Source: Coniella vitis (taxonomy: Eukaryota > Ascomycota > Sordariomycetes > Diaporthales > Schizoparmaceae). From it: DNA of 64,000 bases. How positions within the stretch are numbered: the stretch's first letter is position 1; every line of letters starts with the position of its first letter. Location: contig WUJK01000001.1 in the NCBI GenBank assembly GCA_011317545.1, forward strand, positions 806,001 to 870,000. Direction: 5' to 3'. Below the pieces are notes generated by a model. The model saw nothing but the letters and a program-made list of their open reading frames with translations, was not told the DNA's origin and ran no database searches. Of this stretch, positions 46,099-55,922 are shown one piece after another. The position numbers were made by a program, and so were the translations under genes.

Positions 46099-47862
46099 TC
46101 AGCCTCGCAAGAATGTCTTGAAGACAGGAGAATCGGTGCAGTCAATCCAAGAGTAGCCGATCTTTCCGAGATATTGCTCAAGCTCCTGGACCTCATTGTC
46201 CGGGCATAGAATGCCGGCAAGGATCTTGGCGGTGTCTCCACCCGAATTGCGATACTGGAACAGGCTGATGTTGTGATCCGGGCGCAATGTAGTCAGGAAT
46301 TTGTCCAAGGCGGCAGGTCTTTCGGGGAAGTTGAACATGTAAAGACGCTCATTCGGTACATTGGATGTACCACCAACAAGGTAACGAATGTGACTCTTTG
46401 CCAATTCATCACCAGAGAGATCAGTGACAGAGAATTGCCCATTCTGCTCACTGCTGATAGAGGCGATACGTTGTAGTAAACCTTCCAGCTCCGACGATCG
46501 CTGAGACGCAGCAGACAGTAGACTCAGGCCTAGGAGCACATTTGCGCCAGAGGAACTTGTATATCGGTAGCTGAACTCAGTAACAGCATGGGGTAGGATG
46601 GCACTGATGAGCTTGGCAAAGGATCCGGGCTTTTCTGGAATGTGACAGGCCAAGAGAACTTCTTTGCCCGCACCCACATCCGCGCGCTCGGCGACAAAAC
46701 GAAGCCTGTCGAAATTCATGTTTGCGCCACTGGTGATGGCGACAAGAGATCGGCTAGGATTAGAAGATGGATGGGCAGCTACCCATTTCTTCAAGCCAGC
46801 CACAGCCAGAGCACCAGCAGGTTCCACAATGGAGCGAGTATCTTCAAACACATCCTTGATGGCGGCACAGGTCTCGTCGGTAGAGACTTGAACAATTTCG
46901 TCCACTACTTCCTGGCAAATGCGGAAGGTCTCCTCGCCCACTTGTTTGACGGCAGCGCCATCGGCGAAGAGGCCAACTTGGGGCAGGATCACACGTTCAC
47001 CCTTGGCCAGAGACTGTGCGAGAGCGTTTGCATCGTGCGTCTCAACACCAATGACCTTGACGTGTGGAGCTATGCGCTTTATGTAGACACCGACACCTGC
47101 GAGGAGGCCACCGCCTCCTACACAGCAGAAGACAGCCTCAAGCTTCTGAATATTCGTCTGGCGGAGCAACTCCAAGCCAATGGTGCCTTGGCCGGCGATG
47201 ACATAAGGATCGTCAAAGGGAGGGATATTGATCAGACCGTCCTGTTGCTCCCTTCTCGCGCATTCCTCCTTGGCAGCATCAAAGTCGGCTCCATGGAGAA
47301 CGACATGGCCTCCCAGACGGGTGACGTTCAGGTGCTTGATGCTCGGTGTGCCCTCAGGCATGATGATGGTCGCGGGGATCTTGAGCTTGCGGGCCGAGTA
47401 TGCGACACCCTGGGCGTGATTACCAGCGCTGCAGCAGACCACGCCACGCCAGCTCTGCGCGGGCTCGAGGTGTGCCATCTTGTTGTAAGCGCCGCGCAGC
47501 TTGAAGCTGAAGACGGGCTGCTCATCTTCGCGTTTGAGAAGGACGTTGCACTCAAGGCGGTTGCTCAAGTTGACGGCGGGGGTCAGGGAGGTTTCCTTGC
47601 AGACTTCGTACACTCTGGACGTCAGGATGAGGCGCAGGTAGTCGGGGTGGCCGTTAGGCAGGAGGAAGGCTGGGGGGACGATATTTCGTATGCGAGTCGT
47701 GGGCGACGTGGACGGGGGCAAGGGATTGGCACTGTACTCGGTCATGGAGAGCGCCGTCATGCTGGGCGTCCTTGCTGAGTGGCCGAGCTTGTTGTTGTCG
47801 TCCTGGGCTTGGGCCTGAGCTGAGCTCGAGGTCGTGCCGTTCTGTTCTGACGGTGCCGACAT
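46099..47862 (-). CDS. ilv1: Threonine deaminase (threonine dehydratase), biosynthetic
   Basis: 587 aa from the ATG at 47862; the frame upstream lacks an ATG. The enzyme turns threonine into 2-oxobutanoate, the first step of isoleucine synthesis, normally in mitochondria. PLP site: PVFSFKLRGAYN with Lys121. The cofactor loops are SAGNHAQG (145-152) and GGGGLLAG (249-256). The C-terminal third has two ACT-like regulatory domains (IPEKPGSFAKLISAILPHAV and NFPERPAALDKFLTTLRPDH), which mark the isoleucine-sensitive anabolic form. An N-terminal Ser/Gln/Ala stretch of about 60 residues is not a clear mitochondrial presequence, so an unseen 5' exon is possible. Confidence 0.95.
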   Translation of the reverse strand: MSAPSEQNGTTSSSAQAQAQDDNNKLGHSARTPSMTALSMTEYSANPLPPSTSPTTRIRNIVPPAFLLPNGHPDYLRLILTSRVYEVCKETSLTPAVNLSNRLECNVLLKREDEQPVFSFKLRGAYNKMAHLEPAQSWRGVVCCSAGNHAQGVAYSARKLKIPATIIMPEGTPSIKHLNVTRLGGHVVLHGADFDAAKEECARREQQDGLINIPPFDDPYVIAGQGTIGLELLRQTNIQKLEAVFCCVGGGGLLAGVGVYIKRIAPHVKVIGVETHDANALAQSLAKGERVILPQVGLFADGAAVKQVGEETFRICQEVVDEIVQVSTDETCAAIKDVFEDTRSIVEPAGALAVAGLKKWVAAHPSSNPSRSLVAITSGANMNFDRLRFVAERADVGAGKEVLLACHIPEKPGSFAKLISAILPHAVTEFSYRYTSSSGANVLLGLSLLSAASQRSSELEGLLQRIASISSEQNGQFSVTDLSGDELAKSHIRYLVGGTSNVPNERLYMFNFPERPAALDKFLTTLRPDHNISLFQYRNSGGDTAKILAGILCPDNEVQELEQYLGKIGYSWIDCTDSPVFKTFLRG

Positions 47863-48619
47863 TGTCTGTTTGAGGCAGTCCAGGTTAGTTGATAGAGCCT
47901 CTGCAACGCGAACTCGGATGGGAATGTATTGACCTATAGATATGTGTGGGTGCAGGGCAACTGGCAAACTTCAATTGCAAGGAGGAGCAAAAACATGACT
48001 CCCAGCAGCGACCTCGGAGGTCCATGATGCCGCGCTGCGAAGTCCTGCTCCCATGGTTCCCCGGACTGGACCTTGAAAGGGTACATAAGTACCTGACGTC
48101 TACCCCGGGACTGATGGCGAGAGGCAATCACACGTAGCAACGATGCTTGTGAATCTTCCCCCAAAAACAAGCATGGGTCTTGCATGGATAGACCAGAGAT
48201 ATCTTGGGTTTACGGTGGATTTTGCCTCTGAGACGAACAGTAAATTCGATTGGCCTATTTGAGCGTGAGTACACAAACAGTCTCTGGTGTCAGCCTTACG
48301 TTTTGCAGAGTAATCACGCCTACAAGGTTCGCTGCACAGCGCCAGGGCTAGCTGGCCCCTGCAAAAAGCTACCCCACGTTACGGTATTCTGGAGTCATAG
48401 GCATACAGAAAAGTACCTGGATACCTGATCCATGACCTATACTATTTAGGTATTATCGGAGCTCTCGGTGATGCTGCCGCTCCTCTCAAACGCTGCAAAG
48501 AGTAGGCTCAAAAAGTCGTTGCATGACGTCTCACCACTTTGCCATTCTGCCTCGACATCTGCCTTTGGTTCCATAATCTTTCCCACGGCCACAAAGCCAG
48601 ACATCAGCCTCAATTCAGC
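47863..48619. promoter_or_regulatory. Divergent promoter region: ILV1 (-) and Rcf1 (+)
   Basis: About 750 bp between two divergent genes. Minor ORFs only. Confidence 0.5.
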
Positions 48620-49538
48620 ATGACGAGCCCAGTCAGCGGCAGACCACTGCCATCCAGCTTTGACGAGAATGAGTACGGTCTTTTCTTTCCATGCCCTGTC
48701 CCGCGATTGACATGCGCGGGGTACTCGACCAATGCTGCCAGCAATGCAGCGCAATTCGATAGTTTAGGATTATGCGCCTGCTTTTCGATGTGCAATTGCT
48801 GACTGTTTGCTTTGTTTATAGAGAGTTCTACAATGAAAGCGGCCTCCAGAAGGTCTTGACCCGTATGAAGAGGGAGCCTCTGGTCCCTTTGGGTACGCTG
48901 TTACTGCCTTCCTACCACTCTCGATCCGACCTGTCCGACTTTGCAACCCTTTCGGCGCACTGAGCTAAGAATATACCTTGCTTCACACTACAGGATGTTT
49001 GTTGACCGTCGCCGCCTTCACCAATGCCTACCGTGCGATGCGCAAAGGAGACCACCACCAAGTCCAGCGCATGTTCCGCGCACGTGTGCTGGCACAAGGC
49101 TTTACCATTGTCGCGATGGTAGCCGGTGGTCTATATTTTGGTGCCGAGCGTAACCAGGAGCGGGAGGCCTGGAAGCAACAACAAGAAGAGAAGGCCGAAG
49201 AGAAGCGCCAGAAGTGGATCCGCGAGCTCGAGGTTCGTGACGAAGAAGAAAAGGAATTGCGCGCCCGGATGGAGAAGCGCAAAGAGAAGAAGAAGGCCGC
49301 GGATGCCGAGGCCGCCAGGCAAAGCTTCCGCGCGGCGGAGGCCAAGAAGAACGAGGCCGAGGCGGCGGCTGCTGGGATTGCTTCTACGCAATCTTCGTCA
49401 GAAGCCTCTGCCAACCCAAACAGCACGTCCAGCTCTGGATGGGGAATGCCTGGTTGGCTGGGTGGCTCAAAATCTCCAGACCAGACGAAGACCGAACCTT
49501 CACAGCCCAAGCCTGATTCCAGCCCTGCAAAAGAATGA
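48620..49538 (+). CDS. rcf1: Respiratory supercomplex factor Rcf1 (HIG1 domain)
   Basis: Three exons, 48620-48672, 48822-48892 and 48994-49538, encode 222 aa. Splicing yields the family opening LPSSFDENEEFYNESGLQK, then KREPLVPLGCLLTVAAFTNA and YRAMRKGDHHQVQRMFRARV, the HIG1 domain with two membrane helices (the second is GFTIVAMVAGGLYFGAE). The inner-membrane protein stabilises cytochrome bc1-oxidase supercomplexes. The C-terminal half is a Lys/Glu-rich coiled coil and a Ser/Pro tail, longer than in yeast but normal in filamentous fungi. Introns are 149 and 101 nt. The first exon is small and was chosen by family similarity and phase. Confidence 0.93.
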
Positions 49539-49912
49539 AGCGGACCTCGTCCACCATTTTCCAACCGTCTAGGATTTGCTCGACCTCGTCCGGGTCCGCC
49601 TCTCACTCCACCTCCATTTTAGAATGACAACAACTTGTGTATTTTATATGCGCTTAAAAGCTCTTGCCCAAAGACTGCGGCAGGACTTCGCACCTTCACT
49701 CCTGATCTGTTGTAACAAAAATAATATAAAACCAAAACCATTTCTCGTGCCTCGATAAACTTACTTTGCTCAGTTTCTGACCACGTGCAGATTTTGTGCA
49801 ATACAATGTGCTCCAACTCCCAAAAACGCCGTGCGATCCATTGATGAAAACCTTTTCCAACGAAGCATGAATTTGCAGCCTCCAACTCAAGCATTGTCCT
49901 TCTCCATTGCTA
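49539..49912. other. Convergent 3' flanks of Rcf1 and Rtc5
   Basis: No gene is seen; A/T-rich near 49710-49740, with a probable poly(A) context. Confidence 0.55.
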
Positions 49913-51947
49913 TCAGGCCATCGAGCCACCACTGCGATGCCCACCAACAAGGCCCGCAAGCTCAAGTAGTGCTCTGTCTGCTTCAATGTCCCCTGTGCCT
50001 AGGTTGATCCTGCGCCTTGCCTCGGCTTCACGTTCTTCGAATGCCCATTCTGCTGCCTGTCTCTTGGCCTCCTCGTCGCCGCCACAACCCCAAACTTCTA
50101 GGCTCTCGATTTCAAAGTATGTCTGGAAGTCCTTCTTGCGAAGTATGCTATTTTGAAAGGCGCCGCCGCGCAAGGTATAATCATGGGTAAATACTCCAAA
50201 CTCAAAGCTCGAATCGAGGAGCAACGAGACCGATCCGACATGCGTGGTGCTTGCCCGCCGGTGCGAAGCTGAGGCCCGCGGCGGTGGATTCCCAGCCGCC
50301 ACACCGGCATTGGCGCCGCCTGAACTGGGCCGGAGGAACGAGACATAATCCTTATTGACGCTGGAGGCTTTGAGGACATCATGGATGGGCTCGAGCTGAA
50401 AGAGGGTCGTGTCCGTGTCGCCAAAACATTGCTTGGAAGTATCCCTCCACGGCTGGCTGACGTACAGGCCAAAGGTTACTCTCTCAGACACCGAGTCGTC
50501 CCGAAAACGCCTGGATGGCAGCGAGGGGAGTGACCGGTCATTGCTACTCTCAGAGGCGACAATACGACTGCCCTTTACGAGGAGAATGCTAGGGGCTCGC
50601 CATTTGAACACACCGCTTTCGAAAGAGCCCTAGGCCATGGGTACATCTCAGTAACTTACAGAACCTCATATTGCTGATCCGTGATTTGATATGGACAGAG
50701 GGTACTGAGCCAAATAAACTTACCATCGAAAACCCATCCCTGTCGCCGGAATACAAGAGGCGTAGTCGCCGAAATAGTGTAGAGCCGCCGAGGAAGAAAG
50801 ACAACTGGGAAAGCGTAGCGTGGTTCAAGATGGTTGCTGTCTGTGGCAGAAGGGGAGGAAGTGGTTCAGGCGCGTGTGCTGTTCTTGGTTGACTGTGCTC
50901 GTTTTTGTGCTTGGTAAAGTCGAGGTTCTTGGAGAATAAGAAGTGTTCAAACAGCGCATTCAAGGGGTCGAGCATGTGCGGAAGAAGGTCCATGACCCGA
51001 CTGAAAGCTTTGTATTTGATCCCTGGCGACTTTTCGACGTTGAGAAAGGCGGAGAGAATGCTGTCTGCTGCGGCGCGCAGCGACTCGACGTCTACAGTGT
51101 ACTGAGAGAGCCGCTCCTGCGGACCTACCGGGGCAACCAGTAAGAGTAGTGTCAAGAGCCGGCGAAAATTGTCTGATGGGATCATGGCACCGTGAATGGT
51201 CTCCTTGTTCCCAACTTTGAATGCCTCGTCAATGTGGAGCGTGTCAAGGGCCGACAACAGAAGATCGTCACTGTCTTCCAATGACTGCGTGTCGCAATCC
51301 GCATCATCATCATCATCACCAGCCTCGTCAATCGTAAAGCCGGGGGCGTTCAACTGTCTGTTTTCTCCAGTATCCGCGCTCCCGGATGTGTTGTCCTTGA
51401 TCTTCTGCTCATCTGCCTCCCGTATCTTTTCGGCTGCGTTGTGGTCGCGATCGTAGACGGCCAGGCTCCTGAAAAGCAGCTTGCGCCGGTCTGACGCGCC
51501 TTTCGAAAGGACACTCCTCCATCTCCCTGTGAGTAGTGTGATTGCAATGACCGTCTCCTCGAAGCCTAGTATTACTGGCGCATCGCTCTGAAAGGGAAAG
51601 GCAGCGACACTCGAGACCATCTGGAACAGCACGGGCGATGCGTGCAAGACATCGGGAAGTTCGAGGAACCGCGTGAGGACGTCATCGCTGAGGTAGAGGG
51701 TTCCTTGCTGGACATCGGCAAGGCTCTTGAAGTTATCTTTGAGCGAGTACGATTCGATGGGGGAGAAGCATTTCTCGAGGAACTTGGTGGCCTGATGGAG
51801 TGGTCGCGAGGGCGGCGTCAGTTGTTGTCAGAAGCGCAGCGTGTTTGTAGGACTGGTCGTGCTCCAGATGCGACTTACCAGCACCTTTCGCAGCTCTTCG
51901 TGCGTACGCCCCTGTGCATCGCTGGCGTTCGATAGCACCTGTCCCAT
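49913..51947 (-). CDS. rtc5: TLDc-domain protein Rtc5 (restriction of telomere capping 5 homologue)
   Basis: Three exons, 51947-51879, 51791-50724 and 50629-49913, encode 617 aa. The start MGQVLSNAS has a Gly at position 2, a possible myristoylation site. Family segments follow: FSPIESYSLKDNFKSLAD, LYLSDDVLTRFLELPDVLHA and SPVLFQMVSSVAAFPFQSDA. The C-terminal TLDc domain runs from GDRDGFSMGSFESGVFKWRA to FEIESLEVWGCGGDEEAKRQ. In yeast Rtc5 associates with the vacuolar V-ATPase and affects its assembly. An acidic loop (DDDDDADCD) near residue 170 is disordered. The short first exon is supported by splice phase and by the conserved EEL motif. Confidence 0.92.
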
Positions 51948-52302
51948 GCTTGGTTATCGCAGAATGATGGCGGTGGATGCATTCAAGAGCGACTAACAAA
52001 TTCGGGGCGCGGTTGCTGTAGTGGCCTGGTACTGCATGCTATGACGTGCATGTTCGGCCACTTATAATCACTGCTGATGGAGGAAGAGTGGGGTACGTGT
52101 AACTGTTCATCTTGTCAAGAATATAAAGCACCTATGTGTACTACACATAAGGAGTACTTCTTTTGTCCTCGTAGTGCAGTGGTAGTAGCTTTGTACTTTC
52201 TTAAATCTTTATCGTTTGTGATAAAGTTACAATGAACAACGAGCCAAAACCCAACCATTACGCAGTCTATACGTCCCTTCTATTACCACCATTCTACCGC
52301 GC
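51948..52302. other. Intergenic between Rtc5 and copy B
   Basis: It holds the Rtc5 promoter and the copy B 3' flank. The string TCCTCGTAGTGCAGTGGTAG near 52151 resembles the 5' part of a tRNA, but no second half follows. Confidence 0.5.
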
Positions 52303-52323
52303 CTACGCGCGGCTTTGTACCTC

Positions 52324-52377
52324 GGCAATGGTATGAGCCATGGCAATGGTATGAGCCATGGCAATGGTATGAGCCAT
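52324..52377 (-). repeat. Three 18-bp repeats encoding MAHTIA
   Basis: Perfect tandem units (ATGGCTCATACCATTGCC on the minus strand) close to the copy B C-terminus. Copy A has a single diverged unit. Confidence 0.9.
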
Positions 52378-52817
52378 TGCCTCGCCCACAATTGACTCTG
52401 TCATATGTTTGGTCGGAGCTCCGGCGGAGACATTGGCAGAGGACGCGGCGGGTTTCGGGCCGGACGGAAGCGTGGCGTGGATTTTGCCGGAGGGGGGCGC
52501 GGCGGGGGCGGGGCCGGACGGAGGCGTAGCACCGGTGTTGGCTGGCTCCAATCTGATGGCCGCGAGGGCACCATCATAAGCCGCTAGGCTACGCTCGAAG
52601 TACACAATTCTGGCGCTGCTCCGCAACCAGGGACGGGCGCGTCGAGAAGCGTTATAGGCCGCAGCCTCGATCCCTCGGGCCGCAGCCAGGATGGCCCTCT
52701 CTCGGGCGCCGGCCCCCTCTGCTTCCACATCTACGGGGGCGGGCTGGTGCCGTGCCCCCTTCCTCCAGATCCAGAATCCGCACAACACCGCAAATGTCAG
52801 GACACCCAGCATACTCC

Positions 52818-52898
52818 CAGGTTGCCAACAAGATAACGCGAACTCCAATAGCGGGATCTGTAGTACTTTGGAGTCCACGTTTTTGTGTTGGCAACCTG
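52818..52898 (-). mobile_element. 81-bp inverted-repeat element, copy 2, inside copy B
   Basis: On the minus strand it begins CAGGTTGCCAAC and ends GTTGGCAACCTG, perfect 12-bp inverted repeats. GGAGT directly abuts each end (52903-52899 and 52817-52813), a 5-bp target duplication. Copy A lacks it at the homologous site, so it was gained after the copies split. Removing 86 bp would bring the two halves of the frame together. It has no ORF of its own. Confidence 0.75.
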
Positions 52899-53280
52899 AC
52901 TCCCAACGAACTCTGCAATAGTCTTGAAACTATTGCCACCGGCGGCGGCAGTGGTGATCGCGGCGGCCATGGTGGCAGTGATGTTGTTGCGGTTGTTGTT
53001 ACTCTGGTGGTTGTGAGGTTAAAAGAAGCCCAAGGAACAAGAGATGGGAGAGAGAATTGGTGATGAACTTGGCACTTACTCGTAATCTTGATGGTTGTAT
53101 TTGAATTTACCAAGAATCTGATGATATGCCGAGCCAGGAAAACAACAACGAGGGAAGAGATTCGTCTCGATGTGACGCGCCTTTGTAGCGGGAATGGGGC
53201 TTGCTCATTTGAAATACCTAACACCGCCAGTTGCGGCTGCTTCTTTTAAAAATTGTAATGAACGGAAAAGACCGTGGATG

Positions 53281-53292
53281 ATTTGCACCTTC
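53281..53292 (-). promoter_or_regulatory. 12-bp box GAAGGTGCAAAT upstream of copy B
   Basis: Identical to 42446-42457 at the corresponding place upstream of copy A, about 310 bp before the copy B ATG. Confidence 0.5.
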
Positions 53293-53293
53293 C

Positions 53294-53775
53294 ATGTTTT
53301 CGTTCGCTCTCCCTCGATCCAACATAAGCCCCCCCCCCCCAAACGGCAACAACCATTTGTCTAGTCATTATTGTTAGGCAGCCAGATAGAGAATCCAGCA
53401 GCCGAGATGTTTGAATCCACAAAAAGGTCGAACGATTCTAAACAGGACTTTGTCTCTACTGGTTTGGGATGAGGAGTTTCCGCATATACCGCACAAGGCT
53501 CTCGTGTGAACCAGCACGATAATCAATGAAAGTGGTTGCTGTGTACGCGGGAGACATGAATCAACAAGAGCTAGGTCAGGTATTACGTTCTCACTCTCGC
53601 AACTCCCCGCTACGTTTCTCCGAACCTACGAGACTGTGCCAGTTCCTTCTGCTTTATGGGCCATGATGGCCCACTCCGAATATAGTCTCCCTTACATAAT
53701 CTGATCGCCTTTCCTTCCTCTCTCTGTTCCCCGATTCGCAGATGTTCCTTCTCCGAAACACTCTATAACTACATT
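53294..53775. other. Intergenic between copy B and an unrecognised gene
   Basis: It carries a C-run at 53328-53340 and no gene. It holds the far promoter of copy B and the 3' flank of the next gene. Confidence 0.5.
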
Positions 53776-54357
53776 TCAGTAAGGCGGCGGTTCCTGCTTT
53801 CCTGACACTCTACTGGTTGGCACTGATAGGTCGTCTGAAGGCACATGAGTAACTCGGTGTCGTGAGTCTTCAGGCATCTGTCGTCTGAGTTTTAACAGCC
53901 TGTGCAAAAAGCCTGGCAGCCTAGACGCAGGTAGCCGGGGCGTAGCCTCGAGCGAAGCAGCCACAATGCTCGGCGCCATGTTAGGTAAGGCAAATATAGA
54001 GGTCTTGTGTAGATTGACAAGGGATTTGCATGTTTCCTCGATCTCCATACATTTGGCCCTCGACGAACCCCATTTTATAGCCGAATTTGCAGCGTACGTG
54101 ATACTCGTCAAAACGTCGATAGTGGTCCTCTTGATGTCGTGAATGAGGGAGGGATTATCCGATAAATGTTGGCAAGGCTGCAAAACTTCCATCGAGAGCT
54201 GTTGTATATCTTGAACTGCTGATAATGCCGACTGGACCCTTAGTTTGCACATCGAGGCTATCACCAGGGATCTGATAGCATCATTTGCTGCATCAGTAAT
54301 GCCAGAGATGGCTTCAGCTATGGCAATGTCAATAAACGCGCCCTGTTGATTCTCCAT
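53776..54357 (-). CDS. Unrecognised 193-aa protein
   Basis: An uninterrupted ORF from ATG 54357. Residues 1-130 look alpha-helical and amphipathic (AFIDIAIAEAISGITDAAND, IRSLVIASMCKLRVQSALSA), with no signal peptide or membrane segment. The last 60 residues are basic and Pro-rich. I do not recognise a family. Length, composition and a clear ATG support a real gene, but a single exon with no homologue seen keeps confidence moderate. Confidence 0.5.
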   Translation of the reverse strand: MENQQGAFIDIAIAEAISGITDAANDAIRSLVIASMCKLRVQSALSAVQDIQQLSMEVLQPCQHLSDNPSLIHDIKRTTIDVLTSITYAANSAIKWGSSRAKCMEIEETCKSLVNLHKTSIFALPNMAPSIVAASLEATPRLPASRLPGFLHRLLKLRRQMPEDSRHRVTHVPSDDLSVPTSRVSGKQEPPPY

Positions 54358-55922
54358 AATTTTCTACGCGGCGTAATGTTGATTCGTCTTGTTTATTGTT
54401 ATGGGATGGTTATTTGGCTTAGGATTGTAGGTAAAGTGATCAAAAAGATGTTCGTGGTAAAAGGGGCAACAGCAGATCCTCACTTGATGACGGCGGGATG
54501 GTACTGTTTCCACATTGAAAAGGGTACATACAAAGGTCAGTCAGAAACAATAGAGACAGAAAGAAAATAAGCAAACCAGGAAGTGTTCTTTATACATGTA
54601 GCGAGCAAAAAGGCCAACCTGGCCTTAAATAGTCCTGATAGCTACATTGCTCTTGTGCTCCAATGACTCCTCAGTCCCAGGCTAGAGCTCCGGCTGCGGA
54701 TGCACTATACTATGTATAGCTACATCTTGTATAATTCCTTTCGACGCAGCTCATGGGTTTCCGTTTGCGGTTTTATCTCCAGGTATTAGTTCACTTTCTG
54801 CTTCAGACGCTTACCCAACAAGTTGGAGAGAGTCTATGTGTGTACAACGCTATCAAACTAGGTGCACGGTAGTACAAATTCTGTAGGGTTTGGCCAGAGA
54901 CACATTTGCAGTGAGGTATATACTAGTAGAGGCTCTGGACATTGCATCCTCTGCAATTTCTGTCGCTGTGAAAGTCGAGCCCATTGTAAGCCTCACGTGA
55001 CACTTCTCATCCGACCGCCTGGACACATGAAGGTATCAACTGAGACATATCCACTCATAAGTTGGATGCATCCACTCCTATTCAAGAGTGAGTGTATCTT
55101 GCCGACAGCCTTGGGTTGCGGGGGACCAGCTTCTCTTGGACATGACAGCCTGTTGCGATGCTGTTGGACATCATATCACTTAGGACGCATGAGAAGTCAA
55201 GGGTCTGCTCACGATTATCTCCTAACCAAAACGCCTTCATCAGGTCAGCCGCCCCAGAATATGCGCAATGTAAGAGTCCAATATTTTCATACCATTGTAT
55301 CAAAGCCGTGTCTATAACTTATCGCCGTTTGTTCTCACCGTCAACTGGGTGGTACAATGGACTTTCCAAGCTCAACGTTGGTGTATTGGACTTGTTATGC
55401 CGGAGGAGGCGCCTGCCAGATACAAATGTCATGAGATTATGAAATGAATGAATCAAAGATTTTTTATATGCGTGAATCATATTAATGAAATAGTGCACAG
55501 TGGTTGTGGCGTGATGATTAGAAAATAGTGATACGATCCTTCTCAGCTAATTCTGGTTTCTTCGCTATCGTCTATCCAGGCCTCCTCTTATTGGATTACG
55601 GTCGCTATCACAGAACAAAATCATATGGGCTATATGTTCTTCGAAGGGCGTGTAGGGCAACAACGGACGGTTCTTGTATTTACTACTTCTATCCCCAACT
55701 CTTGTGTGCTAATCTTGTATACTAATCACGAATACTAATCTTCAACACTGGTCTTGCATACTGACCATGAATATTGATTGTGATAGCCATCTTAAATACT
55801 CATCCACTGAATAAGGAGACCTATTACTCTCGGAACTGTCGTCTACATCAGCCTATGCCGTTATTACTGTTATCTATTATACTACTATAGCGAACCTTTT
55901 GCACCATTATTCTCAATTCATC
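54358..55922. promoter_or_regulatory. Divergent promoter region before the oxidoreductase
   Basis: 1.5 kb without a supported gene; ORFs up to 151 aa (54862-55317) look random. It contains a near copy of the dispersed motif (ACTATACTATGTATAG at 54703-54718) and an imperfect 26-bp direct repeat. Confidence 0.5.
55713..55777 (+). repeat. Imperfect 26-bp direct repeat in promoter
   Basis: Units at 55713-55738 and 55752-55777 (TCTTGTATACTAATCACG and TCTTGCATACTGACCATG), about 150-200 bp before the oxidoreductase start. About 20 of 26 positions match. Confidence 0.6.

Larger units (their letters stand above)
52303..52970 (-). pseudogene. Copy B of the unrecognised small membrane-protein gene, interrupted by the 81-bp element
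   Basis: From ATG 52970 (ACCATGGCC context) the frame reads MAAAITTAAAGGNSFKTIAE and FVGS, then enters an 81-bp insertion flanked by GGAGT on both sides. The added 86 bp shift the frame to a stop soon after. Downstream the correct frame resumes as MLGVLTFAVLCGFWIWRKG (membrane segment; own ATG at 52812), ARERAILAAARGIEAAAYNA, VYFERSLAAYDGALAAI, a Pro/Ala-rich part and three MAHTIA repeats before the stop. A 169-aa product from 52812 is thus still possible. A 5' UTR intron (53004-53079) is shared in position with copy A. I do not recognise the family; the architecture suggests a single-pass membrane protein. Confidence 0.65.

Noticed and set aside
46642..47778. 378-aa plus-strand ORF opposite ILV1
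   Set aside because: Antisense shadow of the threonine deaminase coding sequence.
52147..52200. tRNA-like string TCCTCGTAGTGCAGTGGTAG
   Set aside because: Only the 5' quarter looks like a tRNA; no cloverleaf can be formed.
52818..52903. 81-bp element as a simple intron of copy B
   Set aside because: The GT-AG pair at the duplicated ends removes 87 nt, one more than the inserted 86, and does not restore the frame. Only an internal donor (GTACTA) would, and it has no visible branch site.
54862..55317. 151-aa plus-strand ORF with several Cys and His
   Set aside because: Spacing does not fit any zinc-finger pattern, and there is no support from start context or introns.
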